The notes under the pieces are model-generated. The model saw nothing but the letters and a program-made list of their open reading frames with translations, was not told the DNA's origin and did no database searches. A DNA stretch of 64,000 nucleotides from Methylobacterium sp. WL1 (lineage in GTDB: Bacteria; Pseudomonadota; Alphaproteobacteria; Rhizobiales; Beijerinckiaceae), in contig NZ_CP042823.1 in assembly GCF_008000895.1 (NCBI RefSeq), forward strand, positions 3,128,001 through 3,192,000, read 5' to 3'. Numbering within the stretch: position 1 is the first letter of the stretch; every line of letters starts with the position of its first letter. A program made the position numbers and the translations under genes. Of this stretch, positions 25,723 to 34,647 are shown piece by piece.

Positions 25723-26967
25723 TCAAACCGTCGCTGGCTGGAGCTGACCGGTCTCCGCCTCGCCGCCCAGCGCCTTGCCGCGCGGACCGACCCAGCTACC
25801 GACCCACTTGCGCTGCCACAGCATCAGGCATCCGAGCACCGCGGTCGTGAACACCGCGTAGCCGACGAAGCCGAGCGAGAATGAGCCGGTGTACTGCTTC
25901 GAGAGGCCCATGACGTTCGGCAGGATCGCGCCGCCGAGCGCCCCGACCTCGCCGATCATCGAGCCTGCGACGGCGGTGTTGGCCGGCCAGCGCAGGGGCA
26001 CGAGCTGGAACAGGGCGCCGTTGCCGGCACCGAGCGCCGCGAAGCAGAGCATGAACAGCAGCGTGGTCACGGCGAGCGAGGGCGTCGCCATCAGCGACAG
26101 GAAGGTCGCGATCGCCGCGAGCAGCACCACCGACAGGACCGCGATCCCGCCCATCCGGTCGGCGTAATACCCGCCGACGATCCGGATGCCCGAGCCCATG
26201 AAGGCCGCCAGCATGGTCAGGCGGCCGGCCTCCACCTTAGTCACCGAGAACTGCTCGTAGAAGAAGGTCGGCAGGAAGTTCGACAGGCCGACGAAGCCCC
26301 CGAAGGTGATCACGTAGATCAGCGAGAACGCCCAGCCGTCCTTGGTGAACAAGCAGGAGACGTGCTCCTTGAACGACTGGTGCGCGGTATCCGGCGGCTC
26401 CTTGGCGAACACGATCATGACCGCGAGCGGGATCAGCATCACCACGCCCGCGAAGGCGTAAGTGGTCTGCCAGCCGTAGGCCTGCGCCAGCGGCGGGGCG
26501 AACAGCACGGCCAGCACGGTTCCGGAATTGCCGGCCCCCGCGATGCCCATCGCCAAGCCCTTGTGCTCAGGCGGGAACCAGCCCGAGCCGAGGGACAGAG
26601 CCACGCCGAAGGAGGCGCCCGCGATGCCGAGCAGCACGCCCATGGCGAGCACATCGTTGTACGAGGAGACTGCGAAGAAGCCGTAGGCCATCGCCATCAT
26701 GATCACGGTCATCTCCGTGATCGCAGCGTTCTTCCGGCCGATATACTGGGCGAGGATTCCGAGCGGGAAGCGCATCAGCGCGCCGGCCAAGATCGGGAGC
26801 GAGATCATGAACCCGGTCTGGGCCGGCGTCAGCTTGTAGGTCTCGGTGATGAACGGGCCCATGGCGCCGTTCAGGACCCAGATGGCGAAGCAGAAATCGA
26901 AGTAGAGGAACGCCGCAAACAGTGTCGGGGGGTGACCCGACTTCATCGCCGTCTTGAAGCTGGCCAT
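25723..26967 (-). CDS. MFS nitrate/nitrite transporter (NarK/NasA family)
   Basis: A 414-residue, twelve-helix transporter. Both nitrate-family signatures are present: MGIAGAGNSGT in the fifth-helix region and GSMIGEVGALGGAILPN in the eleventh. This places it in the nitrate/nitrite porter group, importing nitrate for assimilation or exchanging it with nitrite. No nitrate reductase gene is adjacent, so it stands alone in this window. No strong ribosome-binding site precedes the ATG, which follows a long upstream region with a strong hairpin. Expression is ended by the terminator at 25663-25689. Confidence 0.9.
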   Translation of the reverse strand: MASFKTAMKSGHPPTLFAAFLYFDFCFAIWVLNGAMGPFITETYKLTPAQTGFMISLPILAGALMRFPLGILAQYIGRKNAAITEMTVIMMAMAYGFFAVSSYNDVLAMGVLLGIAGASFGVALSLGSGWFPPEHKGLAMGIAGAGNSGTVLAVLFAPPLAQAYGWQTTYAFAGVVMLIPLAVMIVFAKEPPDTAHQSFKEHVSCLFTKDGWAFSLIYVITFGGFVGLSNFLPTFFYEQFSVTKVEAGRLTMLAAFMGSGIRIVGGYYADRMGGIAVLSVVLLAAIATFLSLMATPSLAVTTLLFMLCFAALGAGNGALFQLVPLRWPANTAVAGSMIGEVGALGGAILPNVMGLSKQYTGSFSLGFVGYAVFTTAVLGCLMLWQRKWVGSWVGPRGKALGGEAETGQLQPATV

Positions 26968-27470
26968 AGCTGGTGCTCGTCTAAGTGAGGCGAACCGCTA
27001 CGCGGTCGCTCATGCCGGGGATCCGGACTCACACCGTCCGCTGTTTGGAGCGTCGTTGCTCCGCCGCCGCAGCAGGGCGCGGCGCTTCGGCAATGCAGCA
27101 TGCGTGCCAAATTTTTAGGGGGCGCCATAGGGTTTTTGAGATCGCTCTGCCAGTACGGCCTTCAATCGGCCCACGCCGTCGTTCAAACCGCAGCGAAGCT
27201 CACCAGCGCGATCCCGGACCGGGGTGTTTTCCTCGGTTACTTCGCCGCGCTTGCACTGACAGGCGAGACGCAGCTGGCCCCACGCCACCCGGGATGAGGT
27301 GGCGTGGGGCGCTATGCGCGAACGAGACTTTGCGTGCTGTCACGACCGTCCGGCAACGCATCCGACCTAAAAAAACCCGATCTCGGCCGGCGGCAGCATT
27401 GGCGTCGATCCGGGCAACCCTGCCCCGGAATCGGGCGATCCGCGAAACCGCGCGCCTCAGCGGTGCCCCC
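26968..27470. other. Long upstream region of the nitrate-type transporter, with strong hairpin
   Basis: About 500 bases without a secure gene. A perfect 13-bp stem GCCCCACGCCACC / GGTGGCGTGGGGC with an eight-base loop spans 27277-27310; no T-run follows on either strand. A smaller GCGAaCCGC-TAC-GCGGTCGC hairpin lies near 26988-27009, close to the transporter start. Nitrate transporters in other bacteria often have antiterminator leaders, so a structured 5' leader is plausible. A 65-codon plus-strand frame (27100-27297) ends inside the large hairpin but has no ribosome-binding site. Confidence 0.45.
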
Positions 27471-27698
27471 TCAACGGCACGAAACGACGGTACGGACGAT
27501 CCAACCCTCCTGGGGCACCCAGAACTTGCGACGGGCGCGGCCGCACTCGCGCTCGGGCTGGGTCCCCGACGTCCAGGTCCCGGCCGGCTCGGCGACCTTG
27601 GTCGGCTCCGCCGTCGCGGCCCGGCGGGCCTGCGCGCTCGGTCCGACAACCAGGGCCGCAACCAGAATTGTAGCGCTCACCAAAACACGCGCGTGCAC
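27471..27698 (-). CDS. Small secreted hypothetical protein
   Basis: From the GTG at 27698 this is a 75-residue protein. It has a hydrophobic signal-like segment (VLVSATILVAALVVG) with a possible cleavage after SAQA, and a short mature part with two cysteines (ECGRARR and VSCR at the very end). GAAGG nine bases upstream favours this GTG; an in-frame ATG at 27740 lacks such a site. The mature KFWVPQEGWIVRTVVSCR end suggests a small disulfide-bonded periplasmic unit. Function unknown. Confidence 0.6.
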   Translation of the reverse strand: MHARVLVSATILVAALVVGPSAQARRAATAEPTKVAEPAGTWTSGTQPERECGRARRKFWVPQEGWIVRTVVSCR

Positions 27699-28039
27699 GA
27701 CCAAGACCCTTCGCCCGACGAAAATGCCGGTGGCTGGCATCAACCGGAGGTTGCTGACCGGCGCAAGGCCGGTGCCGCTCGGAACCGGATTCGTCCCGCC
27801 CGTTCCTGCATCAGGGTGAACGGAGGGGTAGGCGGTTGAGGCAGGAACGCAACACAAGTGCGGAGAAGTACACGCGGCGACAGCAGACTTCACCCGGTGA
27901 GGACGCATGCAACTTGGCGATGCCGCAGGATCTTTGCTAAGGCCTGGAATGAGCTTGGCTTTGTATTCGTGCTGGCCTGCTCGATCGCGCGCCGCCGCAC
28001 GCTCCCGGTGACGCCGCGCCATCCAGGGAAAACCGCGCC
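27699..28039. other. Intergenic region between divergent secreted-protein genes
   Basis: About 340 bases between the small secreted protein and the L,D-transpeptidase gene, serving as promoter region for both. A six-base stem ACCGGC-GCAAG-GCCGGT sits at 27757-27773. No gene or known operator is recognised. The longer minus-strand frame through this region is rejected as a shadow. Confidence 0.4.
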
Positions 28040-28984
28040 ATGTCCGCCCCGTTCCGCCGCCTGTTCCTGGCCGGCTTCACCGTCCTCGCGCTCGCCTCGA
28101 CTGCCCAAGCCCAAGGTCGCGGCCCGGTCGCCGAATCCGGGATCGATGGGTTCGGCGATGACGGACAGCTCTATCAGGACCAGAACGGCGCGTTCTACGT
28201 CCGCCGCGGCGACCGCTACCTGCCCTATACCGGCCGCCCGCCGGTGGTCCGCCCGGCTCCTCAGGCCGCCCCGGCGCCGCAGGCAGCCCCGGTCTACGCT
28301 CCGGATTTCGACGATCCGACCGCGCCGCCCCGGCGCGCCGCCGGAACGCCACCGGCCGAGGGTCTCTCCCCGATCGAGGCGGCCAAGGCGAAGGCCGTGC
28401 TGCGCGCGCCCGACGACGGTCCGATCGACTACGCCAAGGCGTATGGGCCGATCCCGGACGACGTATTCCCGGTCCAGGCCTTCAACTACAAGAAGATGAA
28501 CCCGGCCTACCTCCGGCAGGAGATCGCCTATAACGGCCCCTACGAGCCGGGCACGATCATCGTGGACCCGCGGGCCCACCAACTTACCCTGGTCGAGCAG
28601 GGCGGCCGCGCCCGCCGCTACGGCGTCGGCGTCGGCAAGCAGGGCTTCTCGTGGTCCGGCACCGCCACGGTCAATTCCAAGCAGGCCTGGCCGGATTGGT
28701 ACCCGCCCAAGGAGATGATCGCCCGCAGCCCGAAGCTCGCCAGCGAGGTCGACAAGCTGCAGAGCGGCCTCGGCGTCGCGGGCGGCCTGCGCAACCCGCT
28801 GGGCGCGCGCGCCATGTATCTCTGGCAGGGCAACAAAGACACGCTGTTCCGCATCCACGGCACCCTCGAGCCGTTCTCGATCGGCAAGAGCGTGTCCTCG
28901 GGCTGCATCCGGATGATCAACCAGGACGCGATCGACCTGTTCAGCCGGGTCAACGTCGGCTCGAAGGTCGTCGTCCTGAACTGA
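28040..28984 (+). CDS. L,D-transpeptidase, YkuD domain (first)
   Basis: A 314-residue exported enzyme. An N-terminal signal peptide (LFLAGFTVLALASTAQAQ, cleavage near residue 25) is followed by a Pro/Ala-rich linker. The YkuD catalytic domain has IIVDPRAHQLTLVEQG at its start, His273 in RIHGT and the nucleophile Cys289 in SSGCIRM. These enzymes make 3-3 crosslinks in peptidoglycan or attach outer-membrane proteins to it. It stands alone, upstream of the convergent glpX. A second YkuD gene with different accessory domains is at 53399-54511. Confidence 0.93.
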   Translation: MSAPFRRLFLAGFTVLALASTAQAQGRGPVAESGIDGFGDDGQLYQDQNGAFYVRRGDRYLPYTGRPPVVRPAPQAAPAPQAAPVYAPDFDDPTAPPRRAAGTPPAEGLSPIEAAKAKAVLRAPDDGPIDYAKAYGPIPDDVFPVQAFNYKKMNPAYLRQEIAYNGPYEPGTIIVDPRAHQLTLVEQGGRARRYGVGVGKQGFSWSGTATVNSKQAWPDWYPPKEMIARSPKLASEVDKLQSGLGVAGGLRNPLGARAMYLWQGNKDTLFRIHGTLEPFSIGKSVSSGCIRMINQDAIDLFSRVNVGSKVVVLN

Positions 28985-29008
28985 TTTTTTCGGATTTGGG
29001 GGGCAGCG

Positions 29009-29992
29009 TCAGGCCAGGGTGCGGCGGTGCTCCCCCAGGATCCGCCGGACCGTGCCGGCCTCCGAGCGGTAGACCACCGTCTCGGTCTGGATCCGGTCGG
29101 GCCGGAAGCGGACGCCGCGGAGCAGCGCGCCGTCGGTCACGCCTGTGGCGGCCACGATCACGTCGCCGCTGGCGAGATCCACCAGATCGTATTTCCGGTT
29201 GAGGTCGTCGATGCCCATCTCGGCAGCGCGGCGGCGGCGCTCGGCCGTGTCCAGGATCAGCCGTCCCTGCATCTGGCCGCCGATGCACCGCATGGCTGCA
29301 GCCGCCAGCACCCCCTCGGGGGCGGCACCGGTGCCGAGATAGATGTCGATGCCGGTCTCGCCCGGGCTCGCCGTGAAGATGATGCCGGCGATGTCGCCAT
29401 CCGAGATCAGCCGCACCGCGGCGCCCGCGGCGCGGACTTCCGCGATCAAGCCCGCATGCCGGGGGCGGTCGAGGATCAGCGCGGTGATCTGATCGGGATC
29501 GACGCCCTTGGCCCGGGCCAGCGCCGCGATGTTGTCGGCGGGGCTGGCGTCGAGATCGACCAGACCGGGCCGGTATCCGGGGCCGATGGCGATCTTCTGC
29601 ATGTAGACGTCGGGGGCGGCCAGCAGCGAGCCGCGCTCGGCCATGGCCATCACGGCGATCGCACCCGGCATGTCCTTGGCGCAGAGGGTCGTGCCCTCGA
29701 GGGGATCGACCGCGATGTCGACCTCGGGCCCCTCCCCCTGGCCGAGCTGCTCGCCGATGAACAGCATCGGAGCCTGGTCACGCTCGCCTTCACCGATCAC
29801 CACCGTCCCGCGGATCGGCAGGCTGTTGAGCTCCGCCCGCATCGCGTCGACAGCGGCTTGATCGGCGGCCTTCTCGTCGCCCTTGCCCCGCAGCCGGGCC
29901 GCAGCGATGGCGGCACGCTCCGTGACGCGGGCGAGTTCGAGGGCGAGCGTGCGTGGAACGCCACGCGGTTCGGACTTGGGGGCCACGGCCAT
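29009..29992 (-). CDS. glpX: Class II fructose-1,6-bisphosphatase
   Basis: A 327-residue GlpX-family phosphatase. Metal- and phosphate-binding motifs are intact: GEGERD at 67-72, VDPLEGTT at 95-102, and later SDGDIAGI and GTGAAPEGVLAAA. It hydrolyses fructose-1,6-bisphosphate in gluconeogenesis and, in autotrophs or methylotrophs, in sugar-phosphate cycles. It lies 145 bases downstream of hom on the same strand; hom-glpX adjacency is common in this group of alphaproteobacteria. AGGCAGGAAG precedes the ATG. Confidence 0.94.
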   Translation of the reverse strand: MAVAPKSEPRGVPRTLALELARVTERAAIAAARLRGKGDEKAADQAAVDAMRAELNSLPIRGTVVIGEGERDQAPMLFIGEQLGQGEGPEVDIAVDPLEGTTLCAKDMPGAIAVMAMAERGSLLAAPDVYMQKIAIGPGYRPGLVDLDASPADNIAALARAKGVDPDQITALILDRPRHAGLIAEVRAAGAAVRLISDGDIAGIIFTASPGETGIDIYLGTGAAPEGVLAAAAMRCIGGQMQGRLILDTAERRRRAAEMGIDDLNRKYDLVDLASGDVIVAATGVTDGALLRGVRFRPDRIQTETVVYRSEAGTVRRILGEHRRTLA

Positions 29993-30137
29993 CGCTTCCT
30001 GCCTCTGTCCGGGTCCGATCTTGAAGTCGGATCCCGGTTTGATTGTCGTCGACCAACGCCTGTCAGCCTACGCACGCCGCGAAAGTATCACCTATCTTGC
30101 ATCAACATTGCGGCATATGCCGAGACTTTGTGCACTC

Positions 30138-31454
30138 TTATTCACGCTCGATGCGGATGACCTGCGGCGGCTCGGCCAGCAGGCCGTCGGCGCCGATCGC
30201 GTCGAGTGCATCGCGGATGTTGCCCTCGGTGGCCGCGTAGGTGATCAGCACCAGCGGCACCGGCCGGCCCGAACGCCCGCGGGGATCCGTCCCGGCGCTC
30301 TCGGTGCGGCGCTGCAGGATGCTCTCCAGGGAGATCTCCCGCTCGGCCATCCGCTGGGCCACGCCGGCGGCGACGCCGGGGCGATCGTGTACGGTCAGCC
30401 GGATGTAATAGCCGCCCTCGTGCCGCTGCATCTCGACCCGCTCGCTGGCGCGCATCGACGCCGCCGGCACCCCGAAGGTCGGGCGGACGATGCCGCGCGC
30501 CACGTCGGCGATGTCGGCGACCACTGCGGAGGCCGTCGCCTCGCCGCCGGCGCCCGGGCCGATCAGCGTCAGTTCACCGACCGCGTCGGCGTCGATCGTG
30601 ACCGCGTTGGTCACGCCCATCACCTGGGCGATCGCGGAGGATTTGGGGACCATGGTCGGGTGGACGCGCTGCTCGATCCCGGCCTCGGAGGCCTGGGCGA
30701 CGCCGAGCAACTTGATCCGGTAGCCGAGCTCGTCGGCCATGCGCAGGTCGAGGGGCTGCACCCGAGAGATGCCCTCCACCGACACGCCGTCCGCGTCGAT
30801 GACGGTGCCGTAGGCGAGGCTCGTCAGGATCGCGAGCTTGTGGGCGGTATCGAAGCCCTCGACGTCGAAGGTCGGGTCCGCCTCGGCGTAGCCCAGCGCC
30901 TGCGCGTCCTTGAGACAAGCCTCGAAAGTCAGGCCCTCGCGCTCCATGCGGCTGAGGATGTAGTTGCAGGTGCCGTTGAGGATCCCGTAGACGCGCGCCA
31001 CGGCGTTGCCGGGCAGGCCCTCGCGGAGGGTCTTGATCACCGGGATACCGCCGGCTACCGCGGCTTCGTAGGCGAGCGCGACGCCGTTCGTCTCGGCGAG
31101 CGCCGCCAGCGCCGCGCCGTGTCGGGCGAGCAGGGCCTTGTTGGCGGTGACCACGGTCTTGCCGGCCTGCAACGCCGCCTCGACCACGGCCTTGGCAGGC
31201 CCCTCGGCGCCACCGATCAACTCGACCACGCAGTCGATCTCGCCGGAGCGGGCGAGCGCCACCGGATCGTCGAACCAGGTCACGCCGGCCAGGTCGAGGC
31301 CACGGTCGCGGGTCCGGTCACGGGACGACACCGCGGCGACGCGGATGTCGAGGCCGGAGGCGGTCAAGGTGTCATGGCGGCGGGCGATCATCCGGACGAC
31401 GGACGCGCCGACGGTGCCGAGCCCGGCGACGCCGATGCGGTAGCTCACTGTCAT
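30138..31454 (-). CDS. hom: Homoserine dehydrogenase with ACT domain
   Basis: This 438-residue enzyme has a GLGTVG nucleotide motif at 11-16, the VTANKALLA segment and the substrate-domain signature NGTCNYILSRM. A C-terminal ACT domain (YIRLTVHDRPGVAAGVAQRMAE, about 355 onward) is the usual threonine-feedback site. It reduces aspartate semialdehyde to homoserine for threonine, methionine and isoleucine synthesis. GGAAGGAATC before the ATG is a strong ribosome-binding site. Confidence 0.96.
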   Translation of the reverse strand: MTVSYRIGVAGLGTVGASVVRMIARRHDTLTASGLDIRVAAVSSRDRTRDRGLDLAGVTWFDDPVALARSGEIDCVVELIGGAEGPAKAVVEAALQAGKTVVTANKALLARHGAALAALAETNGVALAYEAAVAGGIPVIKTLREGLPGNAVARVYGILNGTCNYILSRMEREGLTFEACLKDAQALGYAEADPTFDVEGFDTAHKLAILTSLAYGTVIDADGVSVEGISRVQPLDLRMADELGYRIKLLGVAQASEAGIEQRVHPTMVPKSSAIAQVMGVTNAVTIDADAVGELTLIGPGAGGEATASAVVADIADVARGIVRPTFGVPAASMRASERVEMQRHEGGYYIRLTVHDRPGVAAGVAQRMAEREISLESILQRRTESAGTDPRGRSGRPVPLVLITYAATEGNIRDALDAIGADGLLAEPPQVIRIERE

Positions 31455-31552
31455 GATTCCTTCCGTGCACGGGACTCGCGATGAGCCGGGTCACCGATGC
31501 GGCGCATCTGTGCAAGAATTCCGTCCGGCCCGCAACAAAACCGCCCGCGCCC

Positions 31553-32233
31553 TCATTCGACCGCGTCGCGGTGCCGGACCGCCGTGACGACCAGGGCGTA
31601 GAGGACGACGGCATTGAGTACGTGCCAGAGCGCGTGCGTGCCGGTCGGCAGCGCCGCGCAGACGGATCGGTCGAGGGTGCGGGCGGTCAGCGAGACCAGG
31701 AACAGCACGCCGATCTCCGTGAGCCGCCGGCCGGTGCCGACGAAGCGGTGCTCCGGCCGATCGAGCGCCGCCACGGTGAACAGGGCGAGCGTTGCGGGCA
31801 CATAGTCGATCGATCCGTTGGTCAGGGCGGAGATATCGGACCCGCTCAGCCCGTCGAGGGTGGGGACAAGGGTGAAGCTGAACAGGACGAAGCCCGCAGT
31901 CGCCGCCTCCACCCGGATGCGCGGCAGCCGCAGGATGCGATGGAGCGCCAGCGCCAGGTAGGCGACGATGAACAGCGTGATCGGGATGATGTCGGCATAC
32001 ATCGCCCAGGTCACCGCCAGGGTGTGGAACAGGAACGATCCGCATCCGACGACGGCGATCAGCCCGGCCAGTCCCAGGCACGCGCGGTTCGGCGTCCTCG
32101 CGGCGCAGGCCCGGCGCGCCGCGGCCGCGGCGGCCAGCAGGAAGGCGGCGTTCGACGCCGCGTTGACCGGCTCGGCCCAGATCTCCGGCCCGGTCCGCTC
32201 GCAGTAAGCCATGACCGGCTCGAACCACCCCAT
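31553..32233 (-). CDS. Ceramidase/CREST-family integral membrane hydrolase
   Basis: A 226-residue protein with about seven membrane helices. It opens with CERTGPEIWAEPVNAASN, matching the calcium-binding start of alkaline ceramidases. The catalytic set is complete at ceramidase spacing: Ser66 and His70 (SFLFH), Asp81 eleven residues on (YADIIPI), and His200/His204 (HALWH). CREST proteins are zinc amidases acting on ceramide or other N-acyl lipids; the bacterial substrate is uncertain. ATG at 32233 is preferred because AGGA lies just upstream; in-frame starts at 32239 and 32275 also exist. Confidence 0.85.
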   Translation of the reverse strand: MGWFEPVMAYCERTGPEIWAEPVNAASNAAFLLAAAAAARRACAARTPNRACLGLAGLIAVVGCGSFLFHTLAVTWAMYADIIPITLFIVAYLALALHRILRLPRIRVEAATAGFVLFSFTLVPTLDGLSGSDISALTNGSIDYVPATLALFTVAALDRPEHRFVGTGRRLTEIGVLFLVSLTARTLDRSVCAALPTGTHALWHVLNAVVLYALVVTAVRHRDAVE

Positions 32234-32373
32234 CGTCATCCTGGCGTCTATATCGCCCCGATCTTGCGCCGCCATGGCCTTGTCAGCGCGGCGCGAAGCG
32301 CGGATGACGCTTCAGCCGCTCCGGGACCAACTTTGGCGGCGAGCGCTCCAGACGGCGACCGGGAAGCGAGGCG

Positions 32374-33168
32374 ATGCGGATCACGACCTGGAACGTCAAC
32401 TCGATCAAGCAGAGGCTGCCGCATCTGCTCGGCTTCCTCGACGAGGCGAAGCCCGACGTGGTCTGCCTGCAGGAGCTGAAATGCCAGGACGAGGCGTTCC
32501 CGCGTGCCGAGGTCGAGGGTGCCGGGTACGCGGTCGAGACGCTGGGCCAGAAGGCCTATAACGGCGTGGCGCTGCTGGTTCGGGCGCCGCTCGAGATAAG
32601 CGAGATCCGGCGCGGACTTCCGGGCGACGAATCCGATGAGCAATCGCGCTACATCGAGGCGCTGATCTCCGGCGCCGAGACCAGACCGGTGCGGGTCGCC
32701 TCGATCTACCTGCCGAACGGCAATCCGGTCGACAGCCCGAAATACCCCTACAAGCTCGGCTTCATGGAACGGCTGCGGATCCACGCACGCGCCCTCATGG
32801 AGGACGAGACCGCCGTGGTGCTCGCGGGCGACTACAACGTTATCCCGGAACCCGCCGACGCGGCCGACCCGGAAGCGTGGCGCTCCGACGCGCTGTTCCT
32901 CCCCGCAACGCGGGCGGCGTTCCGCGCCGTCCTGGCCGAGGGCTACACCGACGGCCTGCGCGCCTGCGATCCGCGCGACGGGCTCTTCACCTTCTGGGAC
33001 TACCAGGCGGGCTGCTGGCAGCGGAACGCCGGCATCCGCATCGACCACCTCCTGCTGTCGCCGCAGGCCGCCGACCGTCTGGTCTCGGCCGCCGTGCAGA
33101 AGCACCTGCGCGGCCTGGACAAGCCGTCCGATCACGTACCGGTGACGGTGGAGCTGACGGCTGGCTGA
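32374..33168 (+). CDS. xthA: Exodeoxyribonuclease III (AP endonuclease)
   Basis: A 264-residue exonuclease III. N7 in TWNVNSIKQR, Glu34 in CLQELKCQD, the GDYNV strand and the terminal PSDHVPV motif form the metal-dependent active site. It cuts at abasic sites and removes 3' blocks in base-excision repair. GGGAAGCGAGG ahead of the ATG supports the start. It is divergent from the ceramidase-like gene and converges on the NIPSNAP gene. Confidence 0.95.
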   Translation: MRITTWNVNSIKQRLPHLLGFLDEAKPDVVCLQELKCQDEAFPRAEVEGAGYAVETLGQKAYNGVALLVRAPLEISEIRRGLPGDESDEQSRYIEALISGAETRPVRVASIYLPNGNPVDSPKYPYKLGFMERLRIHARALMEDETAVVLAGDYNVIPEPADAADPEAWRSDALFLPATRAAFRAVLAEGYTDGLRACDPRDGLFTFWDYQAGCWQRNAGIRIDHLLLSPQAADRLVSAAVQKHLRGLDKPSDHVPVTVELTAG

Positions 33169-33239
33169 AAGCCCCCCGCAGGGACGGGCCTTCGTGCCAT
33201 CCGGTCGCGATGGCGCCGCAAACCTGCGAGACTGCGGGC

Positions 33240-33854
33240 TCAGCTCAACGGCGAGACTCCCTGCGGCAGCGCGATCGTCGAGGTCGCTTCGGCGATCTGA
33301 CCGGGACCGCCCTTCGGCGGCCAGACACCCGCGCCGTAGGCGTTGGCGCGCAATGCGGCCCGCTCCTCCAGGCTGGCGAAGGCCCAGATATGCGTGATGC
33401 GCGGAGCGCCATCGAGGGCGTAGAGGTTCACGACGAGATGCTCGGTATACGGACGGGCCGGCTCGATCGCCGCCTCCCAGCCCGCGAGCGTTGCCGGCAG
33501 GCCGCCGGGCTTGAGGCGGTAGGTCCGGACTTCATAGACCCCACCCCGATATCTGGTGCGGATCGGCGGTAGGAAGGGGAGCGGCGCGTAGCTGTCCATC
33601 TCCAGTGCGGTCACCACGCGTCCCGCATGAAACGGGTTGGCGCAAAGAAGGGCGCGCCGACGCTCGGCCGTCATGTCTTCCGGCGCCTCGAACCCGCGCA
33701 ACACGATGATCCGCCCCAGCGTGCCGAACTCCGTGCGCCAGCAGCCGATCACCTGTCCCTTCGCGTCACCGTCCTCAACCCAGGCCCGGACGCCGTCGCC
33801 AGCCTCGCCGAGCGCCAGCAACGGGCAGGAGAGCGTGGCAAGTTCGTACAGCAT
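33240..33854 (-). CDS. NIPSNAP-family protein
   Basis: About 204 residues made of two ferredoxin-like halves. The second half has the NIPSNAP hallmark YEVRTYRLKPGGLPATLAGW and HIWAFASLEERAALR. The first half (MLYELATLSCPLL) is a more diverged repeat. NIPSNAP proteins are dimeric alpha/beta-barrel units whose bacterial role is unsettled. ATG at 33854 with GAGG upstream is chosen; an in-frame reading to 33908 adds 18 residues without better support. Confidence 0.8.
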   Translation of the reverse strand: MLYELATLSCPLLALGEAGDGVRAWVEDGDAKGQVIGCWRTEFGTLGRIIVLRGFEAPEDMTAERRRALLCANPFHAGRVVTALEMDSYAPLPFLPPIRTRYRGGVYEVRTYRLKPGGLPATLAGWEAAIEPARPYTEHLVVNLYALDGAPRITHIWAFASLEERAALRANAYGAGVWPPKGGPGQIAEATSTIALPQGVSPLS

Positions 33855-34014
33855 GGCGGCCTCGACGGATCGGTAGGTCCAAAGCGCGCGCGAGCGGTTC
33901 GGTTTCACGCCAGCGCATTTGCATCCGTGGCTGATCGGGTCCTAATCGCCCCCTCGACGACCACCCGCGCCGCCCGCCTTCCATGCAAGCCGCACGCATT
34001 TCGCATCGCTTCAG

Positions 34015-34536
34015 GTGAACCAACCGACCATGCCGGCCCGCCCTCTCGTCCTGTTCCCCGACCCGAAACTCTCGCTGCCGGCACAACCGATCGATGCGTT
34101 CGGACCCGAAACGAAAGCCGTGGCCGACGACGTGGCGGACACGCTTTCCGCCGTGAGCGCCATGGGCCTGACGGCACCGCATATCGGCATCCTCGCGCGG
34201 ATCGTGGTGGTCCGTATGTCGCCGGACGAGGATCTGCGCATCTACGTCAACCCGGTGATCCTCTGGGCCTCCCCGGAGACCGCGCCGCATGAAGAGGGCA
34301 GCGTCAGCATGCCCGGCGTGCGCGAGCGCATCACAAGGCCGAGCCGGATCCGCTTCAGCTACCGCGACCTCGACGGCGCCGCCCACGAGGAGGAGACGGA
34401 CGGCTTTTCGGCCGCCGTGATCCAGCATGAGATCGATCAACTCGACGGTATATTCTGGATCGACCGCCTGTCTCGTTTGAAACGGGATCGTCTCATCAAA
34501 CGGTTTGAGAAGTCGAACGCCTCGAGATCAAGATGA
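34015..34536 (+). CDS. Peptide deformylase-like protein with two substituted metal ligands
   Basis: A 173-residue protein of deformylase fold and length. The three family motifs are recognisable but altered: MGLTAPH (50-56) for GxGLAAxQ, EGSVS (94-98) for EGCLS, and HEIDQ (138-142) for HExDH. Serine replaces the cysteine metal ligand at 96 and glutamine replaces the second histidine ligand at 142. His138 and Glu139 remain. Removal of N-formyl groups is unlikely in the usual way; the protein may be inactive, use another chemistry or bind a peptide. The start is GTG at 34015 or ATG at 34030. Confidence 0.85.
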   Translation: MNQPTMPARPLVLFPDPKLSLPAQPIDAFGPETKAVADDVADTLSAVSAMGLTAPHIGILARIVVVRMSPDEDLRIYVNPVILWASPETAPHEEGSVSMPGVRERITRPSRIRFSYRDLDGAAHEEETDGFSAAVIQHEIDQLDGIFWIDRLSRLKRDRLIKRFEKSNASRSR

Positions 34537-34647
34537 TCGTGAGTGGAACACGACGAATTGGTCGACGTGAAACGATGACATCGCCACCGATTGCATCGCT
34601 GCCGGCAACGGCTCAAGAGCGATGCCGGTTCATCGGGGGATTCGACC

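Noticed and set aside
27100..27297. 65-codon plus-strand frame ending inside the large hairpin
   Set aside because: No ribosome-binding site and no recognisable family. The coincidence with the hairpin is noted but does not establish a gene.
34015..34536. Functional peptide deformylase (def)
   Set aside because: Two metal ligands are substituted, so the standard call would be misleading. It is reported as a degenerate family member.
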